A DNA stretch of 64,000 nucleotides from Mucilaginibacter xinganensis (GCF_002257585.1 NZ_CP022743.1:1488001-1552000), one strand, 5' to 3'. Shown: positions 51,776 to 62,200, counted from the first letter of the stretch. Numbers and translations are program-made. The notes: generated from the letters alone by a model not told the origin.

Positions 51776-52219
51776 TAGATCCATTAAAGCCTTAACAAAG
51801 CAAATGGACAGCGCAATATTACAGCCGGACGCTGCTATTTGATCACGGCGTTGTGGCCTTTTTTATAAAATCCGACACGGATTGGAATACCGGAATTCGT
51901 TCAACTAAGATTAAAACCCGATCTGAACCCGCAAATTTGTAAGCCTAAATCCGCTATTAGACGTAAATCAGACAGGAAATGGTTCGGAATTTGCATAGTC
52001 GCCACCACAACAAAGCCCTTTAGTGTTAATTAAGGGGATTTTTTATGCTTAAACTCAACTATTCATGGATTATTCTTACGCGATTTAGTTTTATTAATCA
52101 AAGTAATTTAAAGAAACAGGAGATTTGTTTCTTTAGTGAAGTTGTGTAACTTCTCAATTCAGATTTCAATTTCCAGTTTTGTAACCGGTACATAAAAATA
52201 ATCTGATTATATTGGTACT
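51776..52219. other. Gene-free remnant region
   Basis: About 440 bases without an intact gene. It contains a GCC-rich hairpin-poor stretch, and at about 52010..52046 the sequence CCACCACAACAAAGCCCTTTAG..AAGGGGATTTTTT, which recalls the tRNA-Phe end plus terminator in general form. The match is too short to claim. Otherwise it looks like decayed sequence. Confidence 0.5.
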
Positions 52220-53326
52220 GTGCAAATCTCATTCAACATTGTCGTTGTTTTGCTCGCTGTGGTCATTTCCCAGTCGCTTTTTGCGGCAGGTTTATTATGG
52301 TTTGCGCCCAATAACAAACGCTCAGGACGCATCCTGGCGATTCTGATCATAGTCATCGCATTATGGTTAACCGATGATTTTATGCGGATTGCACGTATTT
52401 ACCGGCAACGGCCCAACCTGTATTTTTTGCCTATTTTTTATTCCTTCAGTTTCGGTCCGCTCATCTGGTTTTACGTTAGGTCCCTCATCAGTCAAGAATT
52501 CCGCTTCCGGCGGGTGGATCTGCTTCATTTTATACCGGTAGCGGTGCAGGCAAGCCTGTATCTTTTCCTCACCTGCTGTTCGTATCCGGTCAAGTCATGG
52601 TATTGGGAAAATGTGCACCGGCAATACACTTATCGCATTGAGTTTGACGGTACGTGGATCTCTATGACCGTTTACCTGTTGCTGTCCTTCCGGCTGCTCC
52701 GGAATTACCAGGCTTGGGTAGCTAATAATTTTTCAGAACTTTCCAGGATCCGGCTGAACTGGCTCAAGGCTATTTTAGGTGTGTTGCTGCTGTTGTGCCT
52801 TCAATGGTTTGTTGAGATTATCCTGCGGGATTATTACGGTATTTATTTTAACTATGATTACTCTGTAGAAATACTTGGCGTAGTGGCGTTGGTATTAGGT
52901 GTAGCGGGCTGGCGGCAGTCCAATCTTTCGGCGGTTAACTATCAACGGGAACAGCCTGGGGGCATTGGTCAGTTGAAAACCACGTATTCGGCAGACCCGG
53001 TTATCCTGCAGCAAATTAGTGCAGCCATGGAAAGCGACCGGCTTTATCTTAACCCAACGCTTACATTGGATGAACTGGCGGATGCACTCAAACTCAACAG
53101 TAAAGTGGTTTCGCGCCATATCAATGTCGGCTTTGAGAAATCCTTTAATGATTATGTAAACACCTACCGCGTTGAGGAGGTAAAGCGCCGCCTCAAGTCG
53201 GGCGACCTGGCCAAACTAACCATCATGGGGTTGGCCATGGAGTCAGGCTTCAATTCTAAAACCACGTTCAATCGTATTTTTAAAACGTTTACAGGCAAGG
53301 CACCATCTGATTTTATTGCTGATTAG
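52220..53326 (+). CDS. Membrane-bound AraC family transcriptional regulator, GTG start
   Basis: A 368-residue protein whose first 235 residues form about seven membrane helices (FNIVVVLLAVVISQSLFAAGLLWFA, ILAILIIVIALWLTDDF, FLPIFYSFSFGPLIWFYVR, LHFIPVAVQASLYLFL, TVYLLLSFRLL, LLLLCLQWFVEIIL) and whose C-terminus is an AraC HTH pair (LTLDELADALKLNSKVVSRHINVGFEKSFNDYVNTYRVEEVKRRL, then LTIMGLAMESGFNSKTTFNRIFKTFTGKAPSDF). A membrane sensor domain directly joined to a DNA-binding domain. Start codon GTG. The three genes downstream, same strand, are the likely targets. Confidence 0.86.
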   Translation: MQISFNIVVVLLAVVISQSLFAAGLLWFAPNNKRSGRILAILIIVIALWLTDDFMRIARIYRQRPNLYFLPIFYSFSFGPLIWFYVRSLISQEFRFRRVDLLHFIPVAVQASLYLFLTCCSYPVKSWYWENVHRQYTYRIEFDGTWISMTVYLLLSFRLLRNYQAWVANNFSELSRIRLNWLKAILGVLLLLCLQWFVEIILRDYYGIYFNYDYSVEILGVVALVLGVAGWRQSNLSAVNYQREQPGGIGQLKTTYSADPVILQQISAAMESDRLYLNPTLTLDELADALKLNSKVVSRHINVGFEKSFNDYVNTYRVEEVKRRLKSGDLAKLTIMGLAMESGFNSKTTFNRIFKTFTGKAPSDFIAD

Positions 53327-53421
53327 TCCCAAATCCGGAATCGGGACGTGCCAAAACATGACCCGGCACTTTGTTTTGAAATGGCGCGCTCATCTTTGTG
53401 CTGTCATTAAATGAAACACAA

Positions 53422-53943
53422 ATGAGAACACGTTTTATCCTACTCCTGCTGCTATGCAGCGCCACACGCCTGGTGGCACAGCAGACCTGGACCGACCATG
53501 CCAGGCTTTTGCCCGACCGGCTCAGAAACATCCCGGCAGGTATCAACATCTATCACAGTCCGACTCCCGTATGGCCGGAATTCAATAGCGATACGGTAGA
53601 CTTTCCCGGTAAATATATCTGGAAACATTCCACCCGCATAGCTACTGAAGCCGGCGAGCTAGAAGTAATTGCCGCCGGAAGTTATATCTGGTGGAAAGAT
53701 AAGGGCTGGACGCCTAATATCGATCTTAACAGGGAAGACTTCGCCAAGTTCTTTAACTGCCCCGGCGGAATCCTGAAAACGGGGAAGGCATATACATTCC
53801 TGAAAAATTACAGGTATGGGGATGCCCTATATCCCGGGGATGCGCTCTGGTTTGTTTTGGCAAAAGATAAAAACGGGCGAATATACAAAGGCATCGCACT
53901 TGTTGAAACTGAAGGACAATTAAAAACAGCTGATAAAAATTAG
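53422..53943 (+). CDS. Hypothetical secreted protein
   Basis: The frame begins at 53398, but ATG 53422 starts a signal peptide (RTRFILLLLLCSATRLVAQQ) and fits a CATCTTTG box at 53391. The mature part (about 154 residues) is rich in Trp, Tyr and Pro (GKYIWKHSTRI, SYIWWKDKGWTPNIDL, FLKNYRYGDALYPGDALWFVLAKD); the phrase SYIWWKDKGWTPN suggests a surface-exposed or carbohydrate-binding fold, only a guess. No family is recognised. First of a three-gene unit behind AraC. Confidence 0.68.
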   Translation: MRTRFILLLLLCSATRLVAQQTWTDHARLLPDRLRNIPAGINIYHSPTPVWPEFNSDTVDFPGKYIWKHSTRIATEAGELEVIAAGSYIWWKDKGWTPNIDLNREDFAKFFNCPGGILKTGKAYTFLKNYRYGDALYPGDALWFVLAKDKNGRIYKGIALVETEGQLKTADKN

Positions 53944-53947
53944 GATT

Positions 53948-54439
53948 ATGAAAACACTACTTTTTACTTTTTGCGTGCTGCTGGCGCTGTTTCAAACAAC
54001 AGCTATGCTGAAATCTAATGATCTGGACAGACTTACCGGTAAAAAATGGTTCGGAACTTTAACTTACCTGGACTATTCGACAAATAAGATTGAACCGATA
54101 GAAACCAGGCTTGCCGTGACTCGTTCTGTTAAAGGTGCCGGAATTTACAACTTCCTTACCGAGTACCCAAAAGAGGCTTCGCATAACAGTACAGACGAGA
54201 TCGTTATCAGCAGGGACGGAACTCAAATAGATGGAGAAACCCTAAAAGAAAGAATTTTGCAGAAGGATGGAACGCTCAGGTTTGTGACCACCAAAGAGGG
54301 TAGCGACAATAATAAAAAGGCGTCCTTTAGGTTCACTTACGTAATCGGCACATCCAGCTACTCCCGTAAAAAAGAGGTTTGTTATGCAGGCAGTACCGTC
54401 TGGTTCACCCGAAACGATTTAAACCTTAAAGCCAATTGA
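53948..54439 (+). CDS. Hypothetical secreted protein
   Basis: A 163-residue protein, exported (TLLFTFCVLLALFQTTAML). The mature part begins KSNDLDRLTGKKWFGTLTYLDYSTNKIEPIETRL and looks beta-rich, a lipocalin-like small barrel in style, but no family is recognised. It starts 4 bp after the previous gene and ends just before yceI, so the three are co-transcribed. Confidence 0.7.
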   Translation: MKTLLFTFCVLLALFQTTAMLKSNDLDRLTGKKWFGTLTYLDYSTNKIEPIETRLAVTRSVKGAGIYNFLTEYPKEASHNSTDEIVISRDGTQIDGETLKERILQKDGTLRFVTTKEGSDNNKKASFRFTYVIGTSSYSRKKEVCYAGSTVWFTRNDLNLKAN

Positions 54440-54441
54440 TC

Positions 54442-55011
54442 ATGAAATACCTAAAACTACTCATACTGCCTTTACTGCTGTTAGTGTTTTCATTCCGTTA
54501 TGCCGCACCGCTTACCTATTCGGCTGATGCCAATAAAAGTATGGTTAAGTGGACCGGCCACGCTGAGGCTGGGGGCTATTCGCCATCAGGCACAGTTAAA
54601 GTAAAATCCGGAACGCTGACACTTGATGGCGAACTGCTGGTTGCAGGTAAGGTGATCATCGATATGCCTACACTCAGCCAATCCAATTCCGAAATGGAAA
54701 CGCATTTAAAAGGCAAAGATTTTTTTGATGTTGCCGCTTATCCGGAGGCTACCTTTACACTTTCAGCGGCTAACGGTAATACGGTGGCCGGAACCCTGAC
54801 GATAAAGGGCATCAGTCAAAAGATCGCAACGCCAATAACCATCACCAAAGCTGGCGATTACATCATCTTAAAAGCAACACTTAAAATAGACCGCACCAAG
54901 TTTAACATCAAGTACAACTCCAAGTCTTATTTTCAGGACTTGGGAAGCTACGCTATCAAAAACGAATTTGATCTGGACATTAATATGGTGTACCGCCAGA
55001 CCGATACTTAA
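54442..55011 (+). CDS. YceI family protein
   Basis: 189 residues from ATG 54442 (the frame has a TTG at 54436 but the ATG begins a regular signal peptide, KYLKLLILPLLLLVFSFRYA). The mature part is a YceI lipocalin-like barrel that binds isoprenoid or polyprenyl-type lipids: LTYSADANKSMVKWTGHAEAGG, FFDVAAYPEATFTLSA, GTLTIKGISQKIATPITI, LKIDRTKFNIKYNSKSYFQDLG. Function in lipid or quinone transport is assumed from the family. Last of the set behind the AraC regulator; the 14-bp tRNA-Phe core follows 18 bp later. Confidence 0.85.
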   Translation: MKYLKLLILPLLLLVFSFRYAAPLTYSADANKSMVKWTGHAEAGGYSPSGTVKVKSGTLTLDGELLVAGKVIIDMPTLSQSNSEMETHLKGKDFFDVAAYPEATFTLSAANGNTVAGTLTIKGISQKIATPITITKAGDYIILKATLKIDRTKFNIKYNSKSYFQDLGSYAIKNEFDLDINMVYRQTDT

Positions 55012-55029
55012 GTTTGAATAAATTGCTTT

Positions 55030-55043
55030 TGTCGCTGGTTCGA
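55030..55043 (+). repeat. 14-bp tRNA-Phe core (candidate att scar)
   Basis: TGTCGCTGGTTCGA is identical to the variable-loop/T-arm part of tRNA-Phe (48702..48715) and of its fragment (49768..49781), with unlike flanks on both sides. It stands between yceI and a terminator, at the outer edge of the accessory region. Confidence 0.7.
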
Positions 55044-55051
55044 AGCATATT

Positions 55052-55067
55052 TTTAAGAATTCTTAAA
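55052..55067. repeat. 16-bp perfect palindrome TTTAAGAATTCTTAAA
   Basis: Lies 8 bp after the tRNA core and before the terminator at 55088. It may be a site for a recombinase or regulator at the island edge, or chance in AT-rich DNA. Confidence 0.5.
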
Positions 55068-55087
55068 CAGCTAAAAAGATTTGAACT

Positions 55088-55117
55088 AATCCCGGTTTTA
55101 AAGCAGCCGGGATTTTT
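55088..55117 (+). terminator. Terminator upstream of the trehalose operon
   Basis: AATCCCGG pairs with CCGGGATT around TTTTAAAGCAG, followed by TTTG. It ends transcription from the yceI side. Confidence 0.78.
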
Positions 55118-55266
55118 GTTTATAAATACAGTCTGGCGTTTTTTAAAGTTTGATGTAGATCTAAACCACGTGTTTTTATCAATTTTTAAATTCCTGAAAC
55201 ATTTACGGCTTTTTTTGATTAGCCATTTACAGTCAGCCGAGTTTAAAAAATTGATTGTAGCTATCT

Positions 55267-57408
55267 ATGAAAATTACTACATTTCCAGGAAATGCTTTTC
55301 CGCTGGGCGCAACCTGGGACGGGGAGGGAACTAACTTCGCGCTATATTCGGAAAACGCCACAGCCGTTGAACTTTGCCTGTTCAATACTGCTGCAGACGA
55401 AGTTGAATCGACTAAAATAAATGTAACCGAACAAACCAATTTTATATGGCACGTTTACCTGCCCGATGTTAAGCCGGGGCAGCATTACGGTTACCGCGTA
55501 CACGGACCGTTTGAGCCGGAAAATGGCCATCGTTTCAATCCCAATAAATTATTGATAGACCCTTACGCTAAGGCCATCTGTGGCGAAACAGAATGGGATA
55601 ATTCGCTGTTTGGATATGAAGTTGGCAGCCCGGCGGAAGACCTGAGCTTCAGCGAAACTGACAGTGCACCTTATGTTCCAAAATCTGTGGTCATTGATTC
55701 CGCGTTTGATTGGGAAGATGACAAGTCGCCCAATACCGCTTATTACAATACGGTTATTTACGAAACCCATGTAAAAGGCTTCACCAAATTGAATCCCGCC
55801 ATTCCGGAGGAATTAAGAGGCACTTACGCAGGGATAGCTCATCCGGCCAGTATAGCTTATTTAAAAGAACTTGGCATTACTGCCATTGAACTGATGCCGG
55901 TACATTATTTTTTAACGGACAGGCACCTGGAGGAAAAGGGATTAACCAATTACTGGGGATATAATACCATCGGTTTTTTTGCGCCTGATGAACGTTACGC
56001 TGCCAAAGACAAATCGGGCGACCAGGTAGTTGAGTTTAAAACCATGGTGAAGGAGCTTCACAAAGCAGGCATTGAAGTTATTCTTGATGTTGTATATAAC
56101 CATACCGGCGAAGGCAACCAAATGGGGCCGACATTATCTTTTAAAGGTATTGATAATGCATCTTATTATCGCCTTACGGAAGATAAGAGATATTATATGG
56201 ACTACACCGGTACCGGCAACACGCTGAATGCCAATCTGCCCAATGTTTTGCGGCTGATGATGGATAGCCTGCGTTACTGGATAATGGAAATGCATGTGGA
56301 TGGCTTCAGGTTTGACCTTGCAGCCACACTGGCCCGCGAACTGCATGAGGTGAACCGGCTGAGCGCCTTTTTTGATATCATTCACCAGGACCCGCTGATC
56401 TCGCAGGTTAAGTTAATTGCAGAGCCATGGGATGTGGGTGAAGGAGGTTACCAGGTAGGAAAGTTCCCCCAGGGATGGGCCGAATGGAACGGGAAATACC
56501 GTGATAATATAAGGGAATACTGGAACGGGACAGAGAGTACGCTGGCTGAATTTGCAGACCGGATAACAGGCAGCTCTGACCTTTATAAAGACTACCGCAG
56601 GCCTACTTCGAGCATTAACTTTGTTACCGCTCATGACGGTTTTACCCTGCATGACCTTGTTTCATACAACGACAAGCATAATGACGCCAACGGCGAAGGC
56701 AATAATGATGGTGAAAGCAATAACCGCTCATGGAATTGCGGAGCGGAGGGGCCAACCGACGACCCGCTGGTAAATGAACTGAGAACGCGCCAAAAACGAA
56801 ATTTTTTAGCCACGCTTTTCCTTTCGCAAGGGGTGCCTATGCTGGTAGCAGGCGATGAATTGGGCAGAACCCAGCAGGGTAACAATAACGGGTACTGCCA
56901 GGATAACGAAATTTCATGGATCAATTGGGAGGCTGCGGATAAGGAATTACAGGATTTTACCAAAAAACTGATCCACTTAAGGCGTGAACATGCTGCATTT
57001 TCAAGAAAGAACTGGTTTAAAGGTGAATCTGTTAAAGGTAACGGCATTGAAGATATAGCTTGGTTTCTGCCGGATGGCTCGCAAATGGAGCAGGAACACT
57101 GGGAACAGGATTTTGCAAAATCAGTTGCTGTTTTTTTAAACGGCCAAGGCTTGCATGCCGTAAATTCAGAGGGCGAAAAAGTGGTTGACGATAGTTTTTA
57201 TATCGTATTCAATGCACACCACGAGCCGGTTACCTATAAACTGCCGGATGTAGCTTACGCTAAGGAATGGGAGCTTGTTTTTGACACCTCCAAAGCCGGG
57301 GAAGTTGATCAAATGGTATTAAAAAGCGGCGAGTCATTAATTGTAGATGGCAGGTCGGTTATCTTGTTACAGCATCAGCTCATCCAAAATGGCAACAAAA
57401 AACAGTGA
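55267..57408 (+). CDS. glgX: Glycogen debranching enzyme GlgX/TreX
   Basis: A 713-residue GH13 alpha-1,6-glucosidase. N-terminal CBM48 (about residues 5-105; PLGATWDGEGTNFALYSENATAVELCLF), then the barrel with VIYETHVKGFTKLNP, VILDVVYNHTGEGN, GFRFDLAATLARE (nucleophile Asp), KLIAEPWDVGEGGYQVGKFP (acid/base Glu) and NFVTAHDGFTLHDLVSYNDKHN (transition-state Asp). The long insert FLTDRHLEEKGLTNYWGYNT is typical of GlgX. In an operon with treZ and treY it plays the TreX role, releasing linear maltodextrin from glycogen. The treZ gene overlaps its end by 20 bp. Confidence 0.93.
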   Translation: MKITTFPGNAFPLGATWDGEGTNFALYSENATAVELCLFNTAADEVESTKINVTEQTNFIWHVYLPDVKPGQHYGYRVHGPFEPENGHRFNPNKLLIDPYAKAICGETEWDNSLFGYEVGSPAEDLSFSETDSAPYVPKSVVIDSAFDWEDDKSPNTAYYNTVIYETHVKGFTKLNPAIPEELRGTYAGIAHPASIAYLKELGITAIELMPVHYFLTDRHLEEKGLTNYWGYNTIGFFAPDERYAAKDKSGDQVVEFKTMVKELHKAGIEVILDVVYNHTGEGNQMGPTLSFKGIDNASYYRLTEDKRYYMDYTGTGNTLNANLPNVLRLMMDSLRYWIMEMHVDGFRFDLAATLARELHEVNRLSAFFDIIHQDPLISQVKLIAEPWDVGEGGYQVGKFPQGWAEWNGKYRDNIREYWNGTESTLAEFADRITGSSDLYKDYRRPTSSINFVTAHDGFTLHDLVSYNDKHNDANGEGNNDGESNNRSWNCGAEGPTDDPLVNELRTRQKRNFLATLFLSQGVPMLVAGDELGRTQQGNNNGYCQDNEISWINWEAADKELQDFTKKLIHLRREHAAFSRKNWFKGESVKGNGIEDIAWFLPDGSQMEQEHWEQDFAKSVAVFLNGQGLHAVNSEGEKVVDDSFYIVFNAHHEPVTYKLPDVAYAKEWELVFDTSKAGEVDQMVLKSGESLIVDGRSVILLQHQLIQNGNKKQ

Positions 57409-59209
57409 TCAACGGGTTGGCGTTTATTTTATTGATAAGGATGAAGCCCGGGTTTGTTTGTGGGCGCCATTCGCTAAAAAAGTTGGCTTAAAGATCGATA
57501 ATGGAAAATCCATAGCGCTAAATAAACAAAGCAGGGGCTATTGGACGGCAAACACGCATAATCTTAAACCGGGTGATTGTTATAAGTTTGCGTTGGATGA
57601 TGACCGTGAGCTTGCTGATCCGGCTGCATTGGCCCAGCCGCAGGGGGTGCACGGACCTTCGCAGTTTGTTGACCTTGCTGCTTTTAAATGGGACGATCAT
57701 GCCTGGAGCAATCCTGCGATGCATGAATATATTTTTTATGAGCTGCACACCGGCACATTTACACCCGAAGGAACCTTTGATGCCATGGAGCGAAAGCTGG
57801 ATTACCTTTTGGCTTTAGGTATTACCGCTATTGAAATAATGCCCGTTTCACAGTTTCCGGGTGATAGAAATTGGGGTTACGACGGCGTTTTCCCATTCGC
57901 GGTACAAAATAGCTATGGCGGTGCCGAAGCATTGCAACACCTGGTGAATGCCTGCCACAACAAAGGTTTAGCCGTGGTGCTTGATGTAGTTTATAATCAC
58001 GTGGGGCCGGAAGGAAACTATTTAGGTGAATTCGGGCCATATTTTACCGATAAATATAAAACGCCCTGGGGCAGTGCCATCAACTTTGATGATGCCAGGT
58101 GCGATGCCGTAAGAGAATTTTTTATCCAAAACGTATTAATGTGGTTCAGGGATTTTCATATAGATGCCTTGCGGTTGGATGCGGTACACGCGATTAAAGA
58201 TTTTAGCCCTAAACATATCCTGCAGGAGATCAGGGAACGTGTGGATGACCTTTCCGAATCAACAGGAAAGCTGCATCACCTGGTAGTTGAATGTGATCTT
58301 AATGATCCGCGTTTTATCAATCCATTAAGCGAGGAAGGATTTGGGATGGACGCACAATGGGTTGATGAGTTTCACCATGCCCTAAGAGTGAGTGGAGGGC
58401 AAAAACGGGAAGGATATTACACTGATTTTAATGGAATAGCCGACCTTGCCAAATCATATGCAGATGCTTATGTGTACGACGGGCAATACGCTGAGCAGCG
58501 GTTTAAAAAATTTGGTGCCAGAGCCATAAACAACCCCGGACGGCAATTTGTTGTTTTCTCCCAAAACCACGACCAGGTTGGAAACCGCATGTTGGGCAAG
58601 CGAACAAGTAAGCTGGTTAGCTTCGAAATGCAAAAGTTAATGGCCGCCGCCGTAGTGGTGAGCCCATATTTGCCGATGCTGTTTATGGGCGAGGAATTTA
58701 GCCAACCTAATCCCTTTCTATATTTTGTCAGTCATGGTGAGCCGGGGCTTATTGAGGCAGTGCGCAAAGGCAGACGCGAAGAGTTTAAAGATTTTCATAC
58801 AGCGGGGGAAGCTCCTGATCCGCAATCGGAACAGACTTTTGAAAGCTCAAAAATTAATTGGGATCTGTTGCAGCGGGAGCCACACACAACCATGCTGGCC
58901 TATTATAAAAATCTGCTCAATTTAAGAAAAAAGCAACCCGCTTTGAAAACGCCTGACCGCAGCAACGTAAAAGCAACTGCTGATATTGAGAATAATACAC
59001 TTATTCTTCAAAGGCAGAGTGACGGGCAGGAAATCATTTGCCTGATGAACTTTTCAAATGAAGAAAAACAGGTTGTGTTTCCGGGGATCGTTCATGAATG
59101 GAACAAGATCATGGATTCTGCGGATGTTAAGTGGAGCGGGCCCGGCGTGTCGTCAAATGGGATGATCAGCCCCGAATCTGTAATTATTTATTGTCGATCA
59201 CATGTATAA
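57389..59209 (+). CDS. treZ: Malto-oligosyltrehalose trehalohydrolase
   Basis: 606 residues from ATG 57389, which overlaps glgX by 20 bp; the frame is open upstream but the first 14 codons are glgX code. A GH13 enzyme that cuts maltooligosyltrehalose to free trehalose. An N-terminal beta domain (VGVYFIDKDEARVCLWAPFAKKVGL) precedes the barrel: IFYELHTGTFTPEGTFDA, EIMPVSQFPGDRNWGYDGVFPFAV, VVLDVVYNHVGPEGNYL, DALRLDAVHAIKD (nucleophile), VVECDLNDPRF (acid/base) and SQNHDQVGNRM. treY overlaps its stop by 8 bp. Cytoplasmic. Confidence 0.95.
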   Translation: MATKNSDQRVGVYFIDKDEARVCLWAPFAKKVGLKIDNGKSIALNKQSRGYWTANTHNLKPGDCYKFALDDDRELADPAALAQPQGVHGPSQFVDLAAFKWDDHAWSNPAMHEYIFYELHTGTFTPEGTFDAMERKLDYLLALGITAIEIMPVSQFPGDRNWGYDGVFPFAVQNSYGGAEALQHLVNACHNKGLAVVLDVVYNHVGPEGNYLGEFGPYFTDKYKTPWGSAINFDDARCDAVREFFIQNVLMWFRDFHIDALRLDAVHAIKDFSPKHILQEIRERVDDLSESTGKLHHLVVECDLNDPRFINPLSEEGFGMDAQWVDEFHHALRVSGGQKREGYYTDFNGIADLAKSYADAYVYDGQYAEQRFKKFGARAINNPGRQFVVFSQNHDQVGNRMLGKRTSKLVSFEMQKLMAAAVVVSPYLPMLFMGEEFSQPNPFLYFVSHGEPGLIEAVRKGRREEFKDFHTAGEAPDPQSEQTFESSKINWDLLQREPHTTMLAYYKNLLNLRKKQPALKTPDRSNVKATADIENNTLILQRQSDGQEIICLMNFSNEEKQVVFPGIVHEWNKIMDSADVKWSGPGVSSNGMISPESVIIYCRSHV

Positions 59210-62200
59210 CCCTGTTAGCACATACCGCATCCAGTTTCACAAGGATTTTAACTTTAGTGATTTTGAGGCCATTATACCTTACCTGCATCAATTGGGCATA
59301 AAAACCATTTACGCATCACCCATATTTAAAGCCACTCCGGGAAGTACGCATGGATATGACATTACTGATGCCAACCAGGTAAATCCTGAAATAGGTACCC
59401 TTAAACAATTGATAGCGATTAGCAAGAAACTAAAAGCGTTTGGAATGGGCTGGTTGCAGGATATTGTTCCCAACCACATGGCTTTTCATCCCGGAAACGG
59501 GTGGCTTATGGATGTGCTTGAGCATGGACGGCACTCGGCTTACAGTGAGTATTTTGATATTTTATGGGATAGCCCGGTTTGTGACGGCAAGATCATGGTA
59601 CCGTTCCTGGGCGCGCCTTTGGAAGACGTAATTAATGACGGCGCGCTGCAAATTATCCTGAAAAACAATAAGCTACACTTTTCATACGGCGAACATCACT
59701 ACCCGCTAAACCAGGCGGCGCACCAAATTTTGCTGCAAATAGCCGGTGAAACAAAAGAAGAGCAAAAGAAATTTCCAGGTACGTTACTGAAAAAGATAAA
59801 TAAAGATGGCCGCCTTTTGCATCAAATTGCCGGTGAGCAATATTACCAATTATGTTATTGGCAGGAAACCGACAGGCAGATCAACTTTCGGCGTTTTTTT
59901 ACAGTAAATGGCCTTATCTGCCTTAACATGCAGCGCCAGGAAGTATTTGACGATTATCACCGCCTGATAAAGCAATTGCTGGATAAAGGGGTATTCCAGG
60001 GTTTGCGCGTTGACCACGTCGATGGTTTATTTGATCCGGAACAATACCTTGACCGTTTGAGGACGCTTGCCGGGGAAGATACCTACATTATTGTAGAAAA
60101 AATATTAGAGGCGGGCGAGGATTTTCCCGCAAACTGGCCGGTGCAGGGCAATACCGGTTATGATTTTTTAGCTACGGTGAACAACTTGTTTACGGAGCAG
60201 GGCAGCAAATCGGTTTTTGCCGCATTTTACAAATCACTAACCGGAGATGGATTGTCGGTCAAAAAGATGATCCGCCAAAAAAAATCCATGATCCTGCACG
60301 AGCAAATGGCAGGGGAACTCGATAACCTGTACAGCTTATTTGTTAGCCTGGAGCTTGCTGGATCAAAACAGGTGGACGCCGCACCACCGGAGCTTATTAA
60401 AGCCTGCATTGCGGAGTTGCTGATTAGGTTTCCTGTCTATCGCTATTACGGGAATGTTATGCCATTACCGGCCGATGAATCAGATGCGGTGAGGAAAATA
60501 CTGGAACAGTTGGAAGCAGATGAGAGCGATTTAAAGCCCGCAGTTAAATTGTTGAAAGAAGTTATCCTTGAACAACCAACCCAAAATGACGATACCCATA
60601 ATCAAAGGGTACTGAAGTTTTACCAGCGGTGCATGCAATTTACAGGCCCGTTAATGGCGAAAGGTGTGGAAGATACCCTAATGTACACTTATAACCGCTT
60701 TATTGACCATAACGAAGTTGGAGATTCTCCGCAGGCATTTGGCATAAGCACAGATGGCTATCACCGGCAGATGACTGAACGCCAAATCCATTGGCCGCTT
60801 TCTGTGAACGCCACCTCAACCCATGACACCAAGCGCGGCGAAGACGTTCGCGCAAGGCTAAACGTGCTGACCGACCTTGCCGGCGAATGGGTGACTATGG
60901 TGGCAGAATGGCGGGAGATTAATGCTTCGCTCATCAATAACAATATGCCCGATGCTAACGATGAATACTTTATTTACCAAACCATAACCGGTGCGTTGCC
61001 TATGCCGGGGCAGGATATGGACGATTTTGTAAGCAGGGTACAGGAATACCTGGTAAAAGCATTGCGGGAGGGAAAAGAAAATTCTGGATGGGCCGAACCT
61101 TACAACGCCTACGAAACTGACGTTAAAGATTTTATTGCGAACATATTAAGGGCCGAAAGCTTGTTTATGCAAAGCTTTTTACCTTTTCACAGGAAGATAG
61201 CAGACTATGGAATAATGAATTCGATGGCGCAGGTATTGCTGAAATATACCAGTCCGGGTATGCCAGACATTTACCAGGGCACGGAACTATGGGACCTGAG
61301 CCTGGTTGACCCTGATAACCGCAGGCCGGTTGATTACGCCTTAAGGCAACAGTTGCCAGCCGGGAGCACAAAAGAGCTTTGGGCCAACCGGTACAACGCG
61401 CAAATAAAGCAAAAACTAATACAAAGCCTGCTTATTGAACGCAGCAGTAATCCTGAATTATTTTTAAACGGTACATATATTCCCTTAAAAGTTAAAGGAA
61501 AATGCAAAAATAACGTGCTGGCTTTTGCCCGCAGGTTTGAAACTCAGTGGCGTGTAATGGCGGTTCCGTTACATTGGGCGGCACTCCATAACGGAGGGGA
61601 GCCGCTCGATTTTGATTGGGACAACACGCGTATTATTTTACCGCCTGATGCACCAATGGGATGGACGGATCTGCTGAACGGGTCATCCGGATTTGGTTAT
61701 AAAGGGATTGGCTTAAAGGAGTTATTTGGGCAGCTGCCGGTGGTGTTTTTAAAACTCGACGCAGCAAATGGCGACAGAAGGGCGGGCATATTGATGCATA
61801 TAACCTCTTTGCCATCGGCTTTCGGCATAGGTGACATGGGACCTGAAGCGTTTAAATTTATTGATTTTCTGTCGGCAAGCCGTCAAAAGTATTGGCAAAT
61901 GCTCCCGGTTAACCCGGTTGACAAACTATCTGGTTTTTCGCCGTACAGCTCCAGCTCGGGTATGGCCGGTAATATATTATTGATAAGTCCGGAACGTTTA
62001 GCGGCAAGTGGATTGTTAGAAAAACACGTTATGGAAAGCTACAGCAGTGAAACAGGTTCAGCGGTAGATTTTAAGGCCGTTATTCAACTAAAATCCCACC
62101 TTTTTGACTTGGCTTACCAAAATTTTTTGGATCGCGCGGAAGAGGTGCAGCGTTTTGTAGACTTTAAAAATAAGGAAGCCAGCTGGCTGGATGATTTTGC

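Noticed and set aside
51990..52046. A fourth tRNA 3' end plus terminator
   Set aside because: CCACCACAACAAAGCCC..GGGGATTTTTT recalls the pattern, but no T-arm stem can be drawn and the match to tRNA-Phe is only a few bases.
48658..55043. Integrase or transposase gene in the accessory region
   Set aside because: Searched on both strands by eye for tyrosine-recombinase (R..HxxR..Y) and transposase motifs; none was found.
55014..55334. 106-codon open frame between yceI and glgX
   Set aside because: It contains the tRNA core, a 16-bp palindrome and a terminator and then runs into glgX in another frame; it reads as low-complexity Leu/Lys/Phe from AT-rich DNA.
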